This document shows, piece by piece, positions 5,589-7,630 of a stretch of 7,630 bases of DNA (its first letter is position 1; each line of letters starts with the position of its first letter). Made by a program: the position numbers and the translations under genes. Source of the stretch: Flavobacterium sp. (lineage in GTDB: Bacteria > Bacteroidota > Bacteroidia > Flavobacteriales > Flavobacteriaceae); contig SEBM01000347.1 of the NCBI GenBank assembly GCA_004296145.1, forward strand, positions 1 through 7,630, given 5' to 3'. The notes below the pieces were generated by a model that did not search any database, had not been told where the DNA came from, and saw nothing but the letters and a program-made list of their open reading frames with translations.

Positions 5589-7061
5589 ATGATAGCACAC
5601 AACTCCAAGATTATCGGCGAAGGTTTAACTTACGACGATGTATTATTAGTACCTAACTACTCGAATGTGCTTCCCCGCGAAGTGAGTATCAAATCTAAAT
5701 TCTCAAGAAACATAACATTAAACGTTCCGATCGTATCTGCTGCTATGGATACTGTGACCGAGAGTGCAATGGCAATCGCTATGGCGCAGGAAGGCGGAAT
5801 TGGTGTTTTACATAAAAACATGACCATCGAGCAACAAGCTGCGAAGGTTAGAAAAGTAAAGCGTGCAGAAGCTGGTATGATTATCGATCCGGTAACTTTA
5901 CCAATGAATTCGACTATTGCAGACGCAAAAAATGCCATGAAAGAATTCGGAATTGGCGGTATTCCTATCGTTGACGAAAACAAAATATTAAAAGGTATTG
6001 TAACAAACCGTGATTTACGTTTTGAAAAAAACGGAGCAAGACCAATCGCTGAGGTTATGACAAGCCAAAATTTAGTAACTGTTGCAGAAGGAACTTCATT
6101 AGAGCAGGCAGAAGTAGTTTTACAAGGTCATAAAATCGAAAAACTTCCGGTTGTAAACGCAAACAACGAATTAGTTGGTTTAATCACTTTTAGAGATATT
6201 ACCAAACTTACTCAAAAACCAATAGCAAACAAAGACAGTTTAGGACGTTTAAGAGTTGCTGCTGCTATTGGAGTTACAGGAGATGCAGTTCAAAGAGCAG
6301 AAGCTTTGGTTGCTGCCGGCGTAGATGCTATTATCATTGATACAGCTCACGGGCATACTGAAGGTGTGGTAAACACATTAAAAGAAGTAAAATCAAAATT
6401 CCCTCAAATTGATGTGATTGTTGGAAATATTGCGACTCCAGAAGCGGCTAAATATTTAGTTGAAAATGGCGCAGACGGTGTAAAAGTTGGAATCGGACCT
6501 GGTTCTATCTGTACAACACGTATCGTTGCAGGTGTTGGTTTTCCTCAGTTTTCTGCAGTCCTTGAAGTAGCCGCTGCTATCAAAGGAACAGGAGTTCCTG
6601 TAATTGCCGATGGTGGAATTCGTTATACAGGAGATATTCCTAAAGCAATTGCTGCCGGTGCTGACTGTGTAATGTTAGGTTCATTATTAGCAGGAACAAA
6701 AGAATCTCCGGGAGAAACTATCATTTTTGAAGGAAGAAAATTCAAATCATACCGCGGAATGGGTTCTGTTGAAGCGATGCAAACCGGATCAAAAGACCGT
6801 TATTTCCAGGATGTTGAAGATGATGTGAAGAAATTAGTTCCGGAAGGAATTGTTGGACGCGTTCCTTACAAAGGAGAATTAAACGAAAGTATGCTTCAAT
6901 TTATTGGAGGTCTTCGTGCCGGAATGGGATACTGTGGTTCAAAAGATATTCCTACTTTACAGGAAAGTGGACGTTTTGTTAGAATTACGTCAAGCGGAAT
7001 TACAGAAAGTCATCCACACAATGTTACTATTACTAAAGAAGCTCCAAATTATTCAAGATAA
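5589..7061 (+). CDS. guaB: Inosine-5'-monophosphate dehydrogenase
   Basis: Oxidises IMP to XMP with NAD+, the committed step of GMP synthesis; cytoplasmic TIM barrel with an inserted CBS (Bateman) domain pair. The 490 residues match the usual bacterial length. The barrel opens with GLTYDDVLLVPNYS, and the CBS pair spans about residues 96-210. The catalytic loop GIGPGSICTTR has Cys308, the residue that forms the covalent E-XMP intermediate. The flap carries YRGMGS (Tyr388-Arg389) and the GRVPYKG dyad Arg424/Tyr427. The frame is open from a GTG at 5529, but I chose the ATG at 5589: it gives the conserved MIAHNSKIIGEGLTYDD amino terminus, and the candidate promoter at 5554-5561 would otherwise lie inside the coding region. 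Transcribed alone and closed by the hairpin at 7085-7117. No truncation or missing catalytic residue. Confidence 0.97.
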   Translation: MIAHNSKIIGEGLTYDDVLLVPNYSNVLPREVSIKSKFSRNITLNVPIVSAAMDTVTESAMAIAMAQEGGIGVLHKNMTIEQQAAKVRKVKRAEAGMIIDPVTLPMNSTIADAKNAMKEFGIGGIPIVDENKILKGIVTNRDLRFEKNGARPIAEVMTSQNLVTVAEGTSLEQAEVVLQGHKIEKLPVVNANNELVGLITFRDITKLTQKPIANKDSLGRLRVAAAIGVTGDAVQRAEALVAAGVDAIIIDTAHGHTEGVVNTLKEVKSKFPQIDVIVGNIATPEAAKYLVENGADGVKVGIGPGSICTTRIVAGVGFPQFSAVLEVAAAIKGTGVPVIADGGIRYTGDIPKAIAAGADCVMLGSLLAGTKESPGETIIFEGRKFKSYRGMGSVEAMQTGSKDRYFQDVEDDVKKLVPEGIVGRVPYKGELNESMLQFIGGLRAGMGYCGSKDIPTLQESGRFVRITSSGITESHPHNVTITKEAPNYSR

Positions 7062-7084
7062 TCGAAGAGTTTTTATATAAAAAC

Positions 7085-7119
7085 AAAAGGCGTAAGATTT
7101 AGATTCTTACGCCTTTTTT
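7085..7119. terminator. Bidirectional intrinsic terminator
   Basis: A perfect 13-bp stem, AAAAGGCGTAAGA (7085-7097) with TCTTACGCCTTTT (7105-7117), and a 7-nt loop. On the plus strand the T-run 7114-7119 follows the GC-rich part and ends guaB transcription. On the minus strand the stem is followed by TTTTGTTTTTA, so it also serves the convergent exported-protein gene, whose stop lies at 7123-7125. Confidence 0.9.
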
Positions 7120-7122
7120 ATT

Positions 7123-7630
7123 TTAATTAATAACTGAAATTCCATTATTCATTTCATCAATAATTCCCTGATTTTGTTCAATTGCTTCTGCCTGAGCGCC
7201 ATATTGCATTTGTATAGAACCACCTTTTCCGTTATAGATGAATCCCTGATATTTATACAACATATCGTTGTAATTTAATTCACATTCAAAATAATTCACA
7301 GTTAAATCGTTGATTTTCTTTTTGGTGATCTTCAGATTTTTGATTTTACCAAATTCTTTGTATTCATCTTCAATTGTGCTTTTGAGATTTTTATCAGTAA
7401 TAAAATAATCATATTCGATAAAATAAGCATTTACCAAATTGTATTTGTCATGAAATTGGACATCCCAATCAGATGTCTCTGTCAAAATCCATTTTTCAGG
7501 ATTATATTTTATTTCATAAATTTCTTTTCGGCTTGTATACGTTTCTAATTTTGGAGTTTTTTTTGCTTGTCCAATTGCAAAAAGACTTGATAGAAAAAAC
7601 AGGAGTATAAACGTCACGATAGCCGCCCCG
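7123..7630 (-). CDS. Exported protein of unknown function, 5' end beyond the window
   Basis: The frame stays open from its stop at 7123 to the right edge. A GTG at 7617 would give 164 residues, but a signal peptide starting there lacks the usual lysine-rich beginning, so the true start probably lies past 7630. The visible amino-terminal part, VTFILLFFLSSLFAIGQA, is a signal-peptide core with likely cleavage near GQA-KK, so the product is periplasmic or secreted. The mature part has alternating strands beginning YEIKYNPEKWIL, reminiscent of small PsbP/DcrB-like domains (a strand pair with Y-x-P-x-x-W). This is only a fold guess. It is convergent with guaB and shares its terminator, so no functional link to guaB is implied. 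Confidence 0.7.
   Translation of the reverse strand, partial: GAAIVTFILLFFLSSLFAIGQAKKTPKLETYTSRKEIYEIKYNPEKWILTETSDWDVQFHDKYNLVNAYFIEYDYFITDKNLKSTIEDEYKEFGKIKNLKITKKKINDLTVNYFECELNYNDMLYKYQGFIYNGKGGSIQMQYGAQAEAIEQNQGIIDEMNNGISVIN

Noticed and set aside
5657..5983. 108-codon minus-strand frame inside guaB
   Set aside because: It lies wholly within conserved IMPDH sequence and its translation has no family features; it is a shadow of the real gene.

Overview
The window looks like chromosomal DNA of a Flavobacterium-type Bacteroidota. It is AT-rich, its genes show little Shine-Dalgarno signal, and a TAnnTTTG-type promoter element stands in front of guaB. It also carries families typical of that group: a SatD/DUF3307 pair, an HMG-CoA lyase with the ECPRDAMQG amino terminus, and a DUF5723-like outer-membrane barrel. 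These assignments come from reading the proteins; no database search was run.

Layout. Positions 15-1049 (+) encode a class 2 dihydroorotate dehydrogenase (pyrD). It runs tail to tail, with a 15-nt overlap, into a minus-strand two-gene unit: SatD-family regulator (2364-1759) followed by a DUF3307 membrane protein (1754-1035). SatD is divergent from an HMG-CoA lyase with a TTG start (2575-3441, +). The 210-bp gap between them holds the most striking feature of the window: four dyad-symmetric 18-bp sites, ATTAC-N8-GTAAT, spaced exactly 28 bp apart. Next on the plus strand come a small lipoprotein (3522-4073) and a translationally coupled DUF5723-like barrel gene (4070-5378), which is broken by a frame change near 4665. 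An 80-nt imperfect palindrome starts 3 nt after its stop codon. guaB (IMP dehydrogenase, 5589-7061) follows, with its own promoter and a small leader hairpin. A bidirectional terminator separates it from a convergent exported protein of unknown function, cut by the right edge.

Function. pyrD and guaB are housekeeping genes of pyrimidine and purine synthesis, and the lyase belongs to leucine/HMG-CoA breakdown. The accessory interest lies in two places. The first is the SatD-DUF3307 unit: a cyclase-like fold joined to a helix-turn-helix, a polytopic membrane partner, and an operator array that I infer SatD binds. The second is the surface lipoprotein/barrel pair, of which the barrel half appears to be decaying or misassembled. 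I see no mobile-element genes, tRNA, rRNA or CRISPR.
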